Origin: an uncultured Eubacterium sp.
Lineage (GTDB): Bacteria > Bacillota > Clostridia > Lachnospirales > Lachnospiraceae
Reading direction: 5' to 3'
Assembly: GCA_949959185.1 (NCBI GenBank)
Contig: CATLIX010000001.1
Coordinates: forward strand, 124,001 to 188,000
Length of the DNA: 64,000 nucleotides
In this document: one piece after another, positions 16,911 to 25,643 of the stretch
How the letters are laid out: each line of letters starts with the position of its first letter
Position numbering within the stretch: the first letter of the stretch is position 1
Notes under the pieces: model-generated
Seen by the model: the letters and a program-made list of their open reading frames with translations, nothing else
Database searches by the model: none
Told to the model about the DNA's origin: nothing
Made by a program: the position numbers and the translations under genes

Positions 16911-18251
16911 TTATTTGTTGCTTCTTCTCCAGATGTGCATTTTTTCTGCTTCCGCAATCAGTTCATCTCTGAAATCGGGATGTGCGACGGAAATGATGGC
17001 TTCACATTTCTGCCATGCGGACAATCCCTTTAAGTTTACTTTTCCGTACTCTGTCACCAGATAATGGATGTTGGCACGGGTATCGGTAACAATGGAACCC
17101 GGATGCAGGGTGGGCAGGATTCTGGATTTCAGCTCTCCGTCTTTTGTTTTGAAGGTGGAGGAGCAGCAGATAAAGCTCTTGCCTCCGTTGGAGAGGTAGG
17201 CGCCCAGTACAAAGTCAAGCTGTCCGCCTGCACCGCTGATCTGTTTGATGCCGGAGGATTCGGAGCTTACCTGGCCGAACAGGTCGATATCCACAGCATT
17301 ATTGATGGACATAAAGTTATCCAGTGCGGAAATGGAGCGGATGTCGTTGGTATAGTTTACCGGGGCGCTTAACAATTCCGGGTTGTCATCAATATAGTCG
17401 TACATTTTCTTCGTACCTGCACCGAAAGCAAATGCCTGGCGGAACCGGTCGATATTCTTTTTGGAACCGTTGATTTTGCCGGCTTTTGCAATGTCCACAA
17501 AAGCATCCACATACATTTCCGTATGAACGCCCAGATCCTTCAAATCAGATTCTGCAATCAGGGAGCCCACTGCGTTGGGCATACCGCCGATGCCAAGCTG
17601 CAGGCAGGCGCCGTTCGGAATTTCCTCTACGATTAATTCAGCTACCTTTTTATCTACTTCAGTGGCAGGTCCGCCTGCACCCAGCTCTCCGATGGGAGGA
17701 TTCTCACCCTGTACAATAAAGTCTACATCGGAAATATGTACACCGTTTTCAAAACCGCCCAGGCAGCGGGGCATATTTTCATTGACTTCTACGATAATTT
17801 TGGCGGAAGTTTCACAAACGGCTGTCAGATGAGAAGCATTTGGCCCGAAATTGAAAAATCCATGTTTGTCCATGGGTGCAACCTGGAACATGGCGACATT
17901 ATTCCGGATGGGCAGTTCCCGGTAATACCGGGGCAGTTCGGAATAACGGATTGGAGCATAGTATGCGCAGCCCCGGCCAATCAGTTTGCGTTCAACACCG
18001 GACATATGCCAGGAGTTCCATGTGAAGTGTTCCCCTGCATCTTCACGTTCAAAGATTGCCAGCGGTTTTAAAAGAATGCCACCCCGCAGGTTGATATCGT
18101 CCAGTTCATCCGTGCGCTCTGCCAGTGCACGGTCCAGAAGATCCGGAGTGCCGTTGCACCATCCGTAATCTACCCAGTCACCGGAGTTGATGACTTTTAC
18201 AGCTTCTTCTGCAGATACCAGTTTCTGCTCATATTCCTGTGTGTAATCCAT
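16911..18251 (-). CDS. but: Butyryl-CoA:acetate CoA-transferase
   Basis: 446 residues. It moves CoA from butyryl-CoA to acetate, the last step of butyrate formation in many gut Clostridia. The sequence closely follows the Roseburia-type enzyme as I remember it, including [12 protein letters not shown], the glycine-rich CoA-binding [13 protein letters not shown], and the probable catalytic Glu245 in GVHTEMYVD. It ends [12 protein letters not shown], as those proteins do. A related 4-hydroxybutyrate CoA-transferase is the alternative, but motifs and length favour the butyryl enzyme. It is monocistronic, with GGGAGGG before the ATG. Confidence 0.88.
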   Translation of the reverse strand: MDYTQEYEQKLVSAEEAVKVINSGDWVDYGWCNGTPDLLDRALAERTDELDDINLRGGILLKPLAIFEREDAGEHFTWNSWHMSGVERKLIGRGCAYYAPIRYSELPRYYRELPIRNNVAMFQVAPMDKHGFFNFGPNASHLTAVCETSAKIIVEVNENMPRCLGGFENGVHISDVDFIVQGENPPIGELGAGGPATEVDKKVAELIVEEIPNGACLQLGIGGMPNAVGSLIAESDLKDLGVHTEMYVDAFVDIAKAGKINGSKKNIDRFRQAFAFGAGTKKMYDYIDDNPELLSAPVNYTNDIRSISALDNFMSINNAVDIDLFGQVSSESSGIKQISGAGGQLDFVLGAYLSNGGKSFICCSSTFKTKDGELKSRILPTLHPGSIVTDTRANIHYLVTEYGKVNLKGLSAWQKCEAIISVAHPDFRDELIAEAEKMHIWRRSNK

Positions 18252-18481
18252 GATTAAACCCTCCCTGGAAATTAAAATATAAAAGTGTCAGAAGCGTCCG
18301 TTGACACTCTGATTGTTAAAGATGTAACATATTTTCATATTAGCATTTTTCCATCCAGGGGTCAATAAGGTAATCGGGCAAAATTTTTGTGGAAGAATCG
18401 GACGTTCTGTACTATAATAGAAGAAGGTCATAATCTGAACTGGCCGGCAGTTAAATTTTCAGACAGTAAAGGAGAGGTAAA

Positions 18482-19162
18482 ATGAGATATGAAGTTTTGG
18501 GCGATACCATGCCCGCGGTAGAGGTGTTTTTTGATGTTGCAGGTGAAACCATGTATACCCAGTCCGGTGGAATGGCATGGATGACAGAAGGGGTTTCCAT
18601 GGATTCCAATATGAAGGGCGGCTTTGGAAAGAGTATCGGAAGAATGTTTTCCGGGGAGTCTTTGTTTATGGCTACTTATAAAGCGGAGCGGCCGGGAACC
18701 ATGATTGCCTTTGCCTCCACGGTGGCCGGGGAAATCCTTCCTGTGGATGTGGGAGCAACCGGAGGCATGATCTGCCAGAAAGGGGCTTTTCTCTGCGCAG
18801 AGGAAAGCGTAACGTTAAGCGTGGCTCTTACCAAGAAGTTATCTGCGGGCCTGTTCGGCGGAGAAGGTTTTATTCTTCAGGATATTTCCGGCAAAGGTAT
18901 GGTATTTCTGGAGATAGATGGAAATAAAGTGGAGAAGCAGCTTGCACCGGGAGAAGTAATCAAGGTGGATACCGGAAATGTGGTTGCTTTTGAAAAGTCC
19001 ATAAAATATGAAATCGAGACGGTGAAGGGGCTGAAAAACATCTTTTTCGGAGGGGAAGGTCTGTTCCTGACCAAACTGACCGGGCCAGGAAGAGTGGTGT
19101 TGCAGACCCAGAACTTTAACGAATTTGCCGGAAGGATTATCCGCATGGTGCCCAGCAGGTAG
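18482..19162 (+). CDS. AIM24/TIGR00266-family protein
   Basis: 226 residues, all-beta and glycine-rich, with the family features MYTQSGGMAWMTEGVSMDSN, LPVDVGATGGMICQKGAFLC, GGEGFILQDISGKG and GLKNIFFGGEG. This is a conserved family of unknown biochemical role, also found as mitochondrial AIM24. It has an AAGGAGAGG ribosome site and a TATAAT near 18413. It is monocistronic, and a structured repeat follows its stop. Confidence 0.88.
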   Translation: MRYEVLGDTMPAVEVFFDVAGETMYTQSGGMAWMTEGVSMDSNMKGGFGKSIGRMFSGESLFMATYKAERPGTMIAFASTVAGEILPVDVGATGGMICQKGAFLCAEESVTLSVALTKKLSAGLFGGEGFILQDISGKGMVFLEIDGNKVEKQLAPGEVIKVDTGNVVAFEKSIKYEIETVKGLKNIFFGGEGLFLTKLTGPGRVVLQTQNFNEFAGRIIRMVPSR

Positions 19163-19194
19163 CAGACAGCAGTATGCAGGCTATGGCTGTATTC

Positions 19195-19370
19195 TGTAAC
19201 AGTTCAGCCCGTGCCCCTTAGACAGGCCACAGACCGCCTGCCAGGCAGGCTCCGCTGCTGCCGCAGCTCTTGTCTGAGGCTTAAGGGGCGCTCCGCTCAT
19301 AGCCGGCAAGACGTGTTTATTCATGTAAACATGATTCACACGTCTTACAGGCTATGGCTGAACTGTTACA
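19195..19370. repeat. ~170-nt multi-arm structured repeat (TGTAACAGTTCAGCC ends), copy 1
   Basis: Perfect 15-bp terminal inverted repeats (19195-19209 and 19356-19370) enclose two arms. One has the stem CATAGCC/GGCTATG and a distal AAGACGTGT/ACACGTCTT stem. The other stacks GCCCCTTA/TAAGGGGC over a GCCTGCC/GGCAGGC hairpin. It is homologous in reverse orientation to 54189-54356. Part of its end (CAGGCTATGGCTG) is repeated just outside at 19177-19189. It contains no ORF of note. Confidence 0.85.
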
Positions 19371-19388
19371 AAAAAATAAAAAAGGGTA

Positions 19389-19417
19389 TTGACAATTTGG
19401 TATTTAGCGGGTAAAAT
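19389..19417 (+). promoter_or_regulatory. Promoter of the tRNA cluster
   Basis: TTGACA (19389-19394), a 17-bp spacer and TAAAAT (19412-19417), 24 bp before tRNA-Phe. Confidence 0.8.
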
Positions 19418-19441
19418 AATATCGTTGCTGAGGAACAGCAG

Positions 19442-19514
<73 letters not shown>

Positions 19515-19535
19515 TTTACACTGAGTAATCACCGT

Positions 19536-19606
19536 GCGGGTGTAGTTCAATGGTAGAACACCAGCCTTCCAAGCTGGATACGTGGGTTCGATTCCCATCA
19601 CCCGCT
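19536..19606 (+). tRNA. tRNA-Gly (TCC)
   Basis: Acceptor GCGGGTG pairs with CACCCGC. The anticodon stem CCAGC/GCTGG has loop CTTCCAA (anticodon TCC); T-loop is TTCGATT and discriminator T. 71 nt. Confidence 0.97.
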
Positions 19607-19609
19607 TCT

Positions 19610-19682
19610 GCGATAGTGGCGTAGTTGGTAACGCGCGACCTTGCCAAGGTCGAGACCGCGGGTTCGAGCCCCGTCTATCGCT
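19610..19682 (+). tRNA. tRNA-Gly (GCC)
   Basis: Acceptor GCGATAG pairs with CTATCGC. The D-stem GCGT/ACGC, anticodon stem CGACC/GGTCG with loop TTGCCAA (anticodon GCC) and T-loop TTCGAGC are present. It is only 3 nt from the preceding tRNA-Gly, so the three form one transcript. Confidence 0.97.
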
Positions 19683-19692
19683 CTCACGGATA

Positions 19693-19748
19693 ACAGCCGC
19701 AAACCTGAGGATTTTTACAGTAGAATCAAAGGTTTGCGGCTGTTTTTT
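19693..19748 (+). terminator. Terminator of the tRNA cluster
   Basis: ACAGCCGCAAACCT pairs with AGGTTTGCGGCTGT across a 21-nt loop and is followed by TTTTT. Confidence 0.93.
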
Positions 19749-19749
19749 C

Positions 19750-19764
19750 TCTTACAGGAAATAC
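19750..19764. repeat. Half copy of the 60-bp palindrome
   Basis: TCTTACAGGAAATAC plus the following CGTGTCACGTTAATG matches the left half of the palindromes at 8565 and 16767; the right arm is lost. Confidence 0.7.
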
Positions 19765-19829
19765 CGTGTCACGTTAATGCCCTGTGCATTCTCTTTTAAG
19801 TTTTGCTCATACGGAGACATTCAGAAGCA

Positions 19830-19890
19830 GTTACTGTTCACACCCTGCGGGTGTTCCGGTAACGGCATCCGGTGACGTGTGAACAGTAAC
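19830..19890. mobile_element. 61-bp inverted-repeat element with 14-bp ends
   Basis: GTTACTGTTCACAC (19830-19843) and GTGTGAACAGTAAC (19877-19890) are perfect inverted repeats. The flanks are CAGAAGCA (19822-19829) and CAGAAGTA (19891-19898), a 7/8 direct repeat of the size expected for a target-site duplication. The inner ACACCC..GGGTGT hairpin and CCGGTAACGGCATCCGG recur, reversed, in the right part of 54359-54503. It is a non-coding miniature element. Confidence 0.72.
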
Positions 19891-20005
19891 CAGAAGTATT
19901 CTGTCTTTCGCATATTTTCAGGTGAGTATTTTACTTTTGACAAAAGTATGTTAAAATGTAAAAACGAGAGCGTGATGACAAAAGAAATACGGAAGGGAGA
20001 AGCAG

Positions 20006-21691
20006 ATGAAAGTTTTTCGATTACATCTGGCAGAAGTGGCGGTTGTGCTCTGCTTTGTGATTCTGGTAACCTGCTTTTTCAGAGGAAATGGAGATGATAC
20101 GGAAATTTCCGGAACCGTACCGTATAATGAAGACTGGATTTGCATTACGGAAGAAGGGATGAAGGAATATCCGGTATTGCCTGAGAACATACCGATACCG
20201 GAAGGCAGAGAAGAGATTATTCTGCGCAAAGAGCTGGACGAAGATGTGATTTCCATAAATTCCGTGGGTTTTTATACGTCTCACCAGGAAGTACTTGCTT
20301 TTGTGGACGGAAAACAGGTATACAGGAAAAAGGCTCCGGAACATGTGCAGAGCAAATCACCGGGAAACTGCTGGAATTTTGTACAGATGCAGGAGGGATA
20401 CGGAAAGAAAACGCTGGAAATACGCATTCGGAACTGTTATGATTATGGCAGTGTAAAAGTACCGGAATTTACCTGTGGCCCCCAGTCGGCCATTGTGGTG
20501 CAGCAGCTTAACACCAAAACAATGTCTCTGATCATAGGTATCAGTATGCTGGTGCTGGGTCTGATGCTGGTCATAAGCTGGTTTACCATCGGCAGGAGAA
20601 TGCATTTTCATGAAGGGATTCAGTGGCTGGGTCTGTTTACCATTTATTTTGCCGTATGGTCCACCATGGAGACGCAGGTGCCGGCCCTGATGTTCGGAAG
20701 AGAACTTATGTGCAACCGGATTACCTTTATGAGTCTGAAACTGATGGTGCTGCCGATTGTCTGTTTTATTCAGGTGGTTTATCAGGTGAAGGGCAGCCGG
20801 CTGTGGAATGCTTTTGCCTGGATGGGAATTCTGGACTTTGCAGTCAGCTTTGTACTCCAGTTTTTTGGATGGGCGGATTACCGGGAAACCATATGGGTAA
20901 CCCACCTGACGGGAATCTCTGTTATCTTTGCGGCTATGATATACGGAGGAAAGCTCCTGATTGAGAGAAGGAAAGAGATTGCGTCCCGGAAGCGCCGGGT
21001 GTGTATCAATATCATCGGTATCTGTATCATAGGCGGGTCCATGCTGCTGGACGCACTGAATTATTATTATCGGTTTTACGAAGATGTGGCGACTTTTTCC
21101 AGAATCGGATGCCTGCTCTTTATACTGATTCTGACAGCCCGGTTTCTGGATGATTCCATGGAGCTGATAGAAGTTGGCAAAAAAGCCGAAAGTATCAGAG
21201 AAGAAGCTGAAATGGACGGGCTTACCATGCTGAAAAACCGCAGAATTTTTGAGGCGGATCTCCATGGGATACCGGAACATAAACTGGAGAAATATGCAGT
21301 TGTCATGTTCGATTTGAATAATCTGAAGAAGATGAACGATTTATACGGACATGGAATGGGAGATTATTATATTATAACAGGAAGTGAAATTATCCGGGAA
21401 GTATTCGGAGAATTTGGAGAAATATACCGGATTGGAGGAGATGAGTTCTGCCTGATTTCAGAACATATTACACGGAAGATATTTCAGGAAAAAGAAAAAG
21501 TTATGTGCCGGTGGCTGGACAGTCTGAAGGGAATTCAGATGGAGATGAAAGATTATATGCAGATTGCGTCAGGCTGCGCAGTGTTTGACCGGAATCGGGA
21601 TGGAAATCTTCAGGATACCATGGAACGTGCGGATAAACAGATGTACCAGTGTAAGAAAGGGCAGAAGGAGCAGAAGACAGGAGGTGTCTGA
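20006..21691 (+). CDS. Membrane GGDEF diguanylate cyclase with extracytoplasmic domain
   Basis: 561 residues. An N-terminal membrane helix (about 8-26) precedes an outside beta-rich domain (about 30-165), then seven helices (about 170-370), like a 7TMR-DISM sensor. The GGDEF domain (about 395-550) keeps the active motif in YRIGGDEFCLIS and makes c-di-GMP. The next gene, 3 bp downstream, is an HD-GYP hydrolase, so the pair could make and destroy the messenger. The outside ligand is unknown. Confidence 0.9.
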   Translation: MKVFRLHLAEVAVVLCFVILVTCFFRGNGDDTEISGTVPYNEDWICITEEGMKEYPVLPENIPIPEGREEIILRKELDEDVISINSVGFYTSHQEVLAFVDGKQVYRKKAPEHVQSKSPGNCWNFVQMQEGYGKKTLEIRIRNCYDYGSVKVPEFTCGPQSAIVVQQLNTKTMSLIIGISMLVLGLMLVISWFTIGRRMHFHEGIQWLGLFTIYFAVWSTMETQVPALMFGRELMCNRITFMSLKLMVLPIVCFIQVVYQVKGSRLWNAFAWMGILDFAVSFVLQFFGWADYRETIWVTHLTGISVIFAAMIYGGKLLIERRKEIASRKRRVCINIIGICIIGGSMLLDALNYYYRFYEDVATFSRIGCLLFILILTARFLDDSMELIEVGKKAESIREEAEMDGLTMLKNRRIFEADLHGIPEHKLEKYAVVMFDLNNLKKMNDLYGHGMGDYYIITGSEIIREVFGEFGEIYRIGGDEFCLISEHITRKIFQEKEKVMCRWLDSLKGIQMEMKDYMQIASGCAVFDRNRDGNLQDTMERADKQMYQCKKGQKEQKTGGV

Positions 21692-21694
21692 GAT

Positions 21695-22741
21695 ATGCGT
21701 TATATACCTGTTGCAGACGTGGAAAAAGGAATGGAACTGGGTCAGAATATCTATGATGGAGCCGGAACAGTTTTGTGGGAAAAAGGTTTTTTCCTGACGG
21801 ATGAGGCAGTCTGGAAACTGCAGAATCTGGGAATTTCGGGTATCTATGTGGAAGATGAGTTCAGCTGGGATCTGGAAGTACCCCGGTTTATAGAGCCGGA
21901 ATTAAAAAGAGAAGCACTCCGGCTCGTTCATGACCTGTTTCAGGAAGAACATTTTCGGGATGTGGAGCAGGATGACATTCAGCAGGCCGCGGGAAAGATT
22001 ACCCGTCAGGTTCTTGCAGGAAGAGGGCGGATGTATAACCTGATTGATACCAGGATTTCTGATGACTATACATTTTTCCATTCGATTAATGTGGCGGTGC
22101 TGGCTGTTATGCTTGGAGCGGCAACGGGCAATCTGGGGCTGGAAGAACTGAACGAACTGGCTGCTGCGGCGCTGCTTCATGATGTGGGAAAACGATATGT
22201 GGAACAGGATGTGCTGAATGCCAGGAGGGGGCTTACGGAAGAAGAACGGCTGCTGGTGGTGCAGCATCCCAAACTGAGCTATGATTTCCTGCGGGAGCAT
22301 TACGATTTTTCTCCGGAAATCTGTACGGGGGTGCTGGAACACCATGAATGGTATAATGGCTGCGGTTATCCCATGCGCAGGTCCGGAGATGAGATTTCCT
22401 ATTATGCCAGAATTATCAAAGTGGCGGACGTGTTTGACGCCCTGACTTCCAGGCTCCCCTATCATGACCCCATTTCCCCTTCCGGTGCGGTGGACTATAT
22501 TCTGTCCAATACCTGGGCGGAATTTGACCCGGATCTGGCGGAGATTTTTACACGGAAAATTGCTGTATATCCGGTGGGATGCGAGGTGTCTCTGTCAGAT
22601 GGCCGGAGGGCGGTGGTATGGGAAAACCATCCGGAATCACCGCTGCGGCCCATTGTAAAAGTGCTGCCGGAAGGAGAAGTGCTGGATTTGGAGTCCGGTA
22701 AGGAAGGAAAGGAACTGGCAATTTCGGAATTGTTCATGTAA
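21695..22741 (+). CDS. HD-GYP c-di-GMP phosphodiesterase
   Basis: 348 residues, cytoplasmic. The N-terminal ~90 residues resemble the small domain that precedes many HD-GYP proteins. The catalytic domain (about 115-285) has FHSINVAVLAV, LLHDVGK, and the HHEWYNGCGYP motif that defines HD-GYP. It hydrolyses c-di-GMP. It lies directly downstream of a GGDEF gene in one operon. Confidence 0.92.
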   Translation: MRYIPVADVEKGMELGQNIYDGAGTVLWEKGFFLTDEAVWKLQNLGISGIYVEDEFSWDLEVPRFIEPELKREALRLVHDLFQEEHFRDVEQDDIQQAAGKITRQVLAGRGRMYNLIDTRISDDYTFFHSINVAVLAVMLGAATGNLGLEELNELAAAALLHDVGKRYVEQDVLNARRGLTEEERLLVVQHPKLSYDFLREHYDFSPEICTGVLEHHEWYNGCGYPMRRSGDEISYYARIIKVADVFDALTSRLPYHDPISPSGAVDYILSNTWAEFDPDLAEIFTRKIAVYPVGCEVSLSDGRRAVVWENHPESPLRPIVKVLPEGEVLDLESGKEGKELAISELFM

Positions 22742-22769
22742 CAGGCAAAAAGCAACGGGAAGTGAGAGT

Positions 22770-23333
22770 GTGGCGATACAGAAAGAAACCATGGATACCC
22801 TGCTGGCAGAAAGTTTCAAGGAGCTGGCATGTCAGCAGCCCATTGAAAAGATAACAATTAAGGCGATTACAGACAAAGCGGGAGTTATCCGTCCCACTTT
22901 TTACAATCATTTTCAGGATAAATACGAATTGCTGGAATGGATTATCCAGGTTCAGATTCTGGAGCCAATCCGGCCCCTGATTCACGCGGGAATGGTGGAT
23001 GAGGCGCTGATACTGATTTTTACTTTATTAAAGAAGGAAAAAGAATTTTATGAAAAAGCCGTGCGTCTGGAAGGCCAGAATTCCTTTGAGGATATTGTGA
23101 AAAAGTGTGTGGAGGATATTCTGCTGGAGGTAATCCGGAGCAAAAGTTCCTCTGCCCGGCAAAGGCATCCCTGGCTGACGCCGGAGCATATTGCCCGGTA
23201 TTATGCTCAGTCCATGTGTTTTGTGGTAATCAGCTGGATAAAAGGCGGAATGACCGTGGAGCCGGAGGAGATCACGGATATCTATAATTATATGATTACC
23301 CGTTCCATGAGCCAGGTAATCGAAGAACTGTGA
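22770..23333 (+). CDS. TetR-family regulator
   Basis: 187 residues. It has an N-terminal helix-turn-helix (about 8-55; ITDKAGVIRPTFYNHFQDKY) and a helical C-terminal domain like the DhaS/TetR_C_33-type group. It starts with GTG at 22770 after GGGAAGTGAGA. It precedes the MMPL exporter genes, and a long hairpin with a palindromic base lies between them. The probable target is that exporter operon (inference). Confidence 0.88.
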   Translation: MAIQKETMDTLLAESFKELACQQPIEKITIKAITDKAGVIRPTFYNHFQDKYELLEWIIQVQILEPIRPLIHAGMVDEALILIFTLLKKEKEFYEKAVRLEGQNSFEDIVKKCVEDILLEVIRSKSSSARQRHPWLTPEHIARYYAQSMCFVVISWIKGGMTVEPEEITDIYNYMITRSMSQVIEEL

Positions 23334-23424
23334 CGTCAGAGCCGGTTTTAACGTCAGAGTCAGATACAAAATGCTGTTTGTGTTTTTCAAAAGCTACAAA
23401 TCATGTAAAATGTATGATTGAATG

Positions 23425-23481
23425 ATACAGAGTAAAAGGATTGAATATTTCATTATTCAATCCTTTTTTTTATACTCTGTA
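23425..23481. promoter_or_regulatory. Long hairpin: terminator nested in a palindrome, between tetR and MMPL genes
   Basis: AAAGGATTGAAT (23435-23446) pairs with ATTCAATCCTTT (23455-23466), followed by more T's: a terminator for the TetR gene. Outside it, ATACAGAGT and ACTCTGTAT form a second, outer inverted repeat that could serve as a TetR-type operator for the downstream exporter. The whole lies 40 bp before the MMPL start. Confidence 0.65.
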
Positions 23482-23521
23482 TGAGCTAAAAAATATTGAA
23501 AGAGGAGCGAGAGGAAGAAAG

Positions 23522-25621
23522 ATGATTAAATTTGGAAAAGGAGTCGTAAAGTTAAGAGTACCGATTTTCATTATCAGTTTACTGCTTTTGATTCCGGCAG
23601 CATTCGGTATGATAACCACCAGAGTCAATTACGATATTCTGACTTATCTGCCAAAAGATATTGAAACTATGATAGGCCAGGACATTCTGGTAAATGATTT
23701 TGGTACGGGAGCATTTTCCATGTGCGTGATAGAAGGCATGGAGAACAAAGATGTTGTGGATTTGAAGGCTCAAATCGAGGAAGTTGACCATGTAAAGGCA
23801 GTTGTCTGGTACGACTCCGTTGCAGATTTATCACTTCCCATGGAATTTTTGCCGGAAGACCTGGTGGATAAATTCAATTCCGAAGGAACCACACTGATGG
23901 CCATCCTGTTTGAAACCTCCATGTCGGCGGATGAGACCATGGACGCCATCGAAGAAATTCGCGGTCTGGCAGACAAAGGATGTTTTGTCAGCGGTATGTC
24001 GGCAGTGGTAACGGACATCAAGAACCTGTCCAACAAAGAAACGCCCATTTATGTACTGATTGCAGTGCTGTTATCTTCCCTGGTACTGGCACTGACCATG
24101 GATTCTTTCCTGGCGCCGGTGTTCTTCCTGTTGAGTATCGGAATGGCAATTCTGTATAATCTGGGAAGTAACATATTCCTGGGAGAAATTTCCTACGTGA
24201 CCAAAGCCTTAAGCGCAGTGCTCCAGCTTGGAGTTACCATGGACTATTCCATTTTCCTGTGGCACAGCTACGAGGAAAACCGGGAGCGCTATCCGGGAGA
24301 TAAGAACCGGGCCATGGCTCATGCGGTGTCCAATACCCTGACCTCTGTGGTGGCAAGTTCCATCACAACGGTAGCCGGTTTCGTGGCCCTGTGTTTCATG
24401 AGTTTTACGCTCGGTATGGACCTTGGCGTGGTAATGGCAAAAGGCGTGGTATTCGGCGTGATTGGCTGCGTAACCATTCTTCCGTCCATGATACTGATTT
24501 TTGATAAGGCCATTGAAAAGACAAAACACAAACCCATTATTCCGGATTTGGGAGGAATCGGAAACTTTGTAACAAAACGGTTCCCCATATTTATTGTAGT
24601 ATTCCTGCTGGTACTGGGGCCGGCAATTTACGGGTATACTCATACGGATGTGTATTACGATTTGGCAGGCACACTACCCAAAGATCTGGCAAGTATCCAG
24701 GCCAAAGAGAAACTGGAAGATAAATACGAAATGAATTCCACCCATATGGTGCTGGCGGACAGCAGCCTTTCCAGCAAGGACGCCACTTCCATGATAGAGG
24801 AAATGAAAGCGGTGGACGGTGTGAAAACCGTGATGGGCATGGATTCCATTGTGGGCCCGGCTTTTCCAAAGGAAATGATACCGGACGATATCAAAGAAGC
24901 GCTGATGGATGAAAATTATCAGCTTATGCTGGTAAGTTCCGAATATGCCATTGCTTCTGATGAAGTAAATGCTCAGATTGATGATTTGAATAAAGTAATT
25001 AAGAAGTATGATAAAAAAGCCATGCTGATTGGCGAGGCGCCCTGTACCAGAGATTTGATTTCCATAACAAATACGGATTTCCAGACCGTAAGCGTTGTGT
25101 CCATCGGAGCAATCTTTGTGATTATCCTGCTGGTGTTCAAATCCATTTCACTGCCGATTATTCTGGTATCCGTCATTGAATTTGCAATTTTCATCAATAT
25201 GGGTATTCCGGCATATACAGGAACCACACTGCCCTTTATCGCTTCCATCGTAATCGGAACGATTCAGCTGGGCGCAACCGTTGACTATGCAATCCTGATG
25301 ACCAACCGTTATAAGAAAGAGCGGAACCGGGGCGAAGACAAAAAGACTTCCGTCACCATTGCCCTCTCCACATCGGTACAGTCCGTATTCGTCAGCGCAC
25401 TGAGCTTCTTCGCGGCAACCTTTGGTGTTGGCATGTACTCCAATATCGACATGATCAGCTCACTGTGTATCCTGATGGCAAGAGGCGCGATAATCAGTAT
25501 GTTTGTGGTAATCTTCATTTTGCCGGCAATGTTCATGGTATTTGATAAGATTATCTGTAAATCAAGTATGGGATTTGGCAATCATAAAAAAGAATCAGCA
25601 GCAACTGTAAAAACAGTGTAA
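23522..25621 (+). CDS. MMPL/RND-family transporter
   Basis: 699 residues with twelve membrane helices in two MMPL halves. A first helix at about 12-30 and an outside domain up to about 175 lead to helices around 180-330; the second half repeats this from about 365, with helices at 520-680. These RND-type proteins export lipids, peptides or small molecules using the proton gradient. ATG 23522 follows GAGAGGAAGAAAG; upstream codons fall in the terminator and are not used. The partner gene is 22 bp downstream. Confidence 0.92.
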   Translation: MIKFGKGVVKLRVPIFIISLLLLIPAAFGMITTRVNYDILTYLPKDIETMIGQDILVNDFGTGAFSMCVIEGMENKDVVDLKAQIEEVDHVKAVVWYDSVADLSLPMEFLPEDLVDKFNSEGTTLMAILFETSMSADETMDAIEEIRGLADKGCFVSGMSAVVTDIKNLSNKETPIYVLIAVLLSSLVLALTMDSFLAPVFFLLSIGMAILYNLGSNIFLGEISYVTKALSAVLQLGVTMDYSIFLWHSYEENRERYPGDKNRAMAHAVSNTLTSVVASSITTVAGFVALCFMSFTLGMDLGVVMAKGVVFGVIGCVTILPSMILIFDKAIEKTKHKPIIPDLGGIGNFVTKRFPIFIVVFLLVLGPAIYGYTHTDVYYDLAGTLPKDLASIQAKEKLEDKYEMNSTHMVLADSSLSSKDATSMIEEMKAVDGVKTVMGMDSIVGPAFPKEMIPDDIKEALMDENYQLMLVSSEYAIASDEVNAQIDDLNKVIKKYDKKAMLIGEAPCTRDLISITNTDFQTVSVVSIGAIFVIILLVFKSISLPIILVSVIEFAIFINMGIPAYTGTTLPFIASIVIGTIQLGATVDYAILMTNRYKKERNRGEDKKTSVTIALSTSVQSVFVSALSFFAATFGVGMYSNIDMISSLCILMARGAIISMFVVIFILPAMFMVFDKIICKSSMGFGNHKKESAATVKTV

Positions 25622-25643
25622 TGAAATTGCAGGAGGAAATAAC

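Noticed and set aside
19195..19370. Structured repeat considered as a known riboswitch or 6S-type RNA
   Set aside because: It occurs twice in opposite orientations after unrelated genes and has terminal inverted repeats, which does not fit a cis-regulatory leader.
20357..21280. 307-codon minus-strand open frame inside the GGDEF gene
   Set aside because: Antisense shadow; no ribosome site and no domain pattern.
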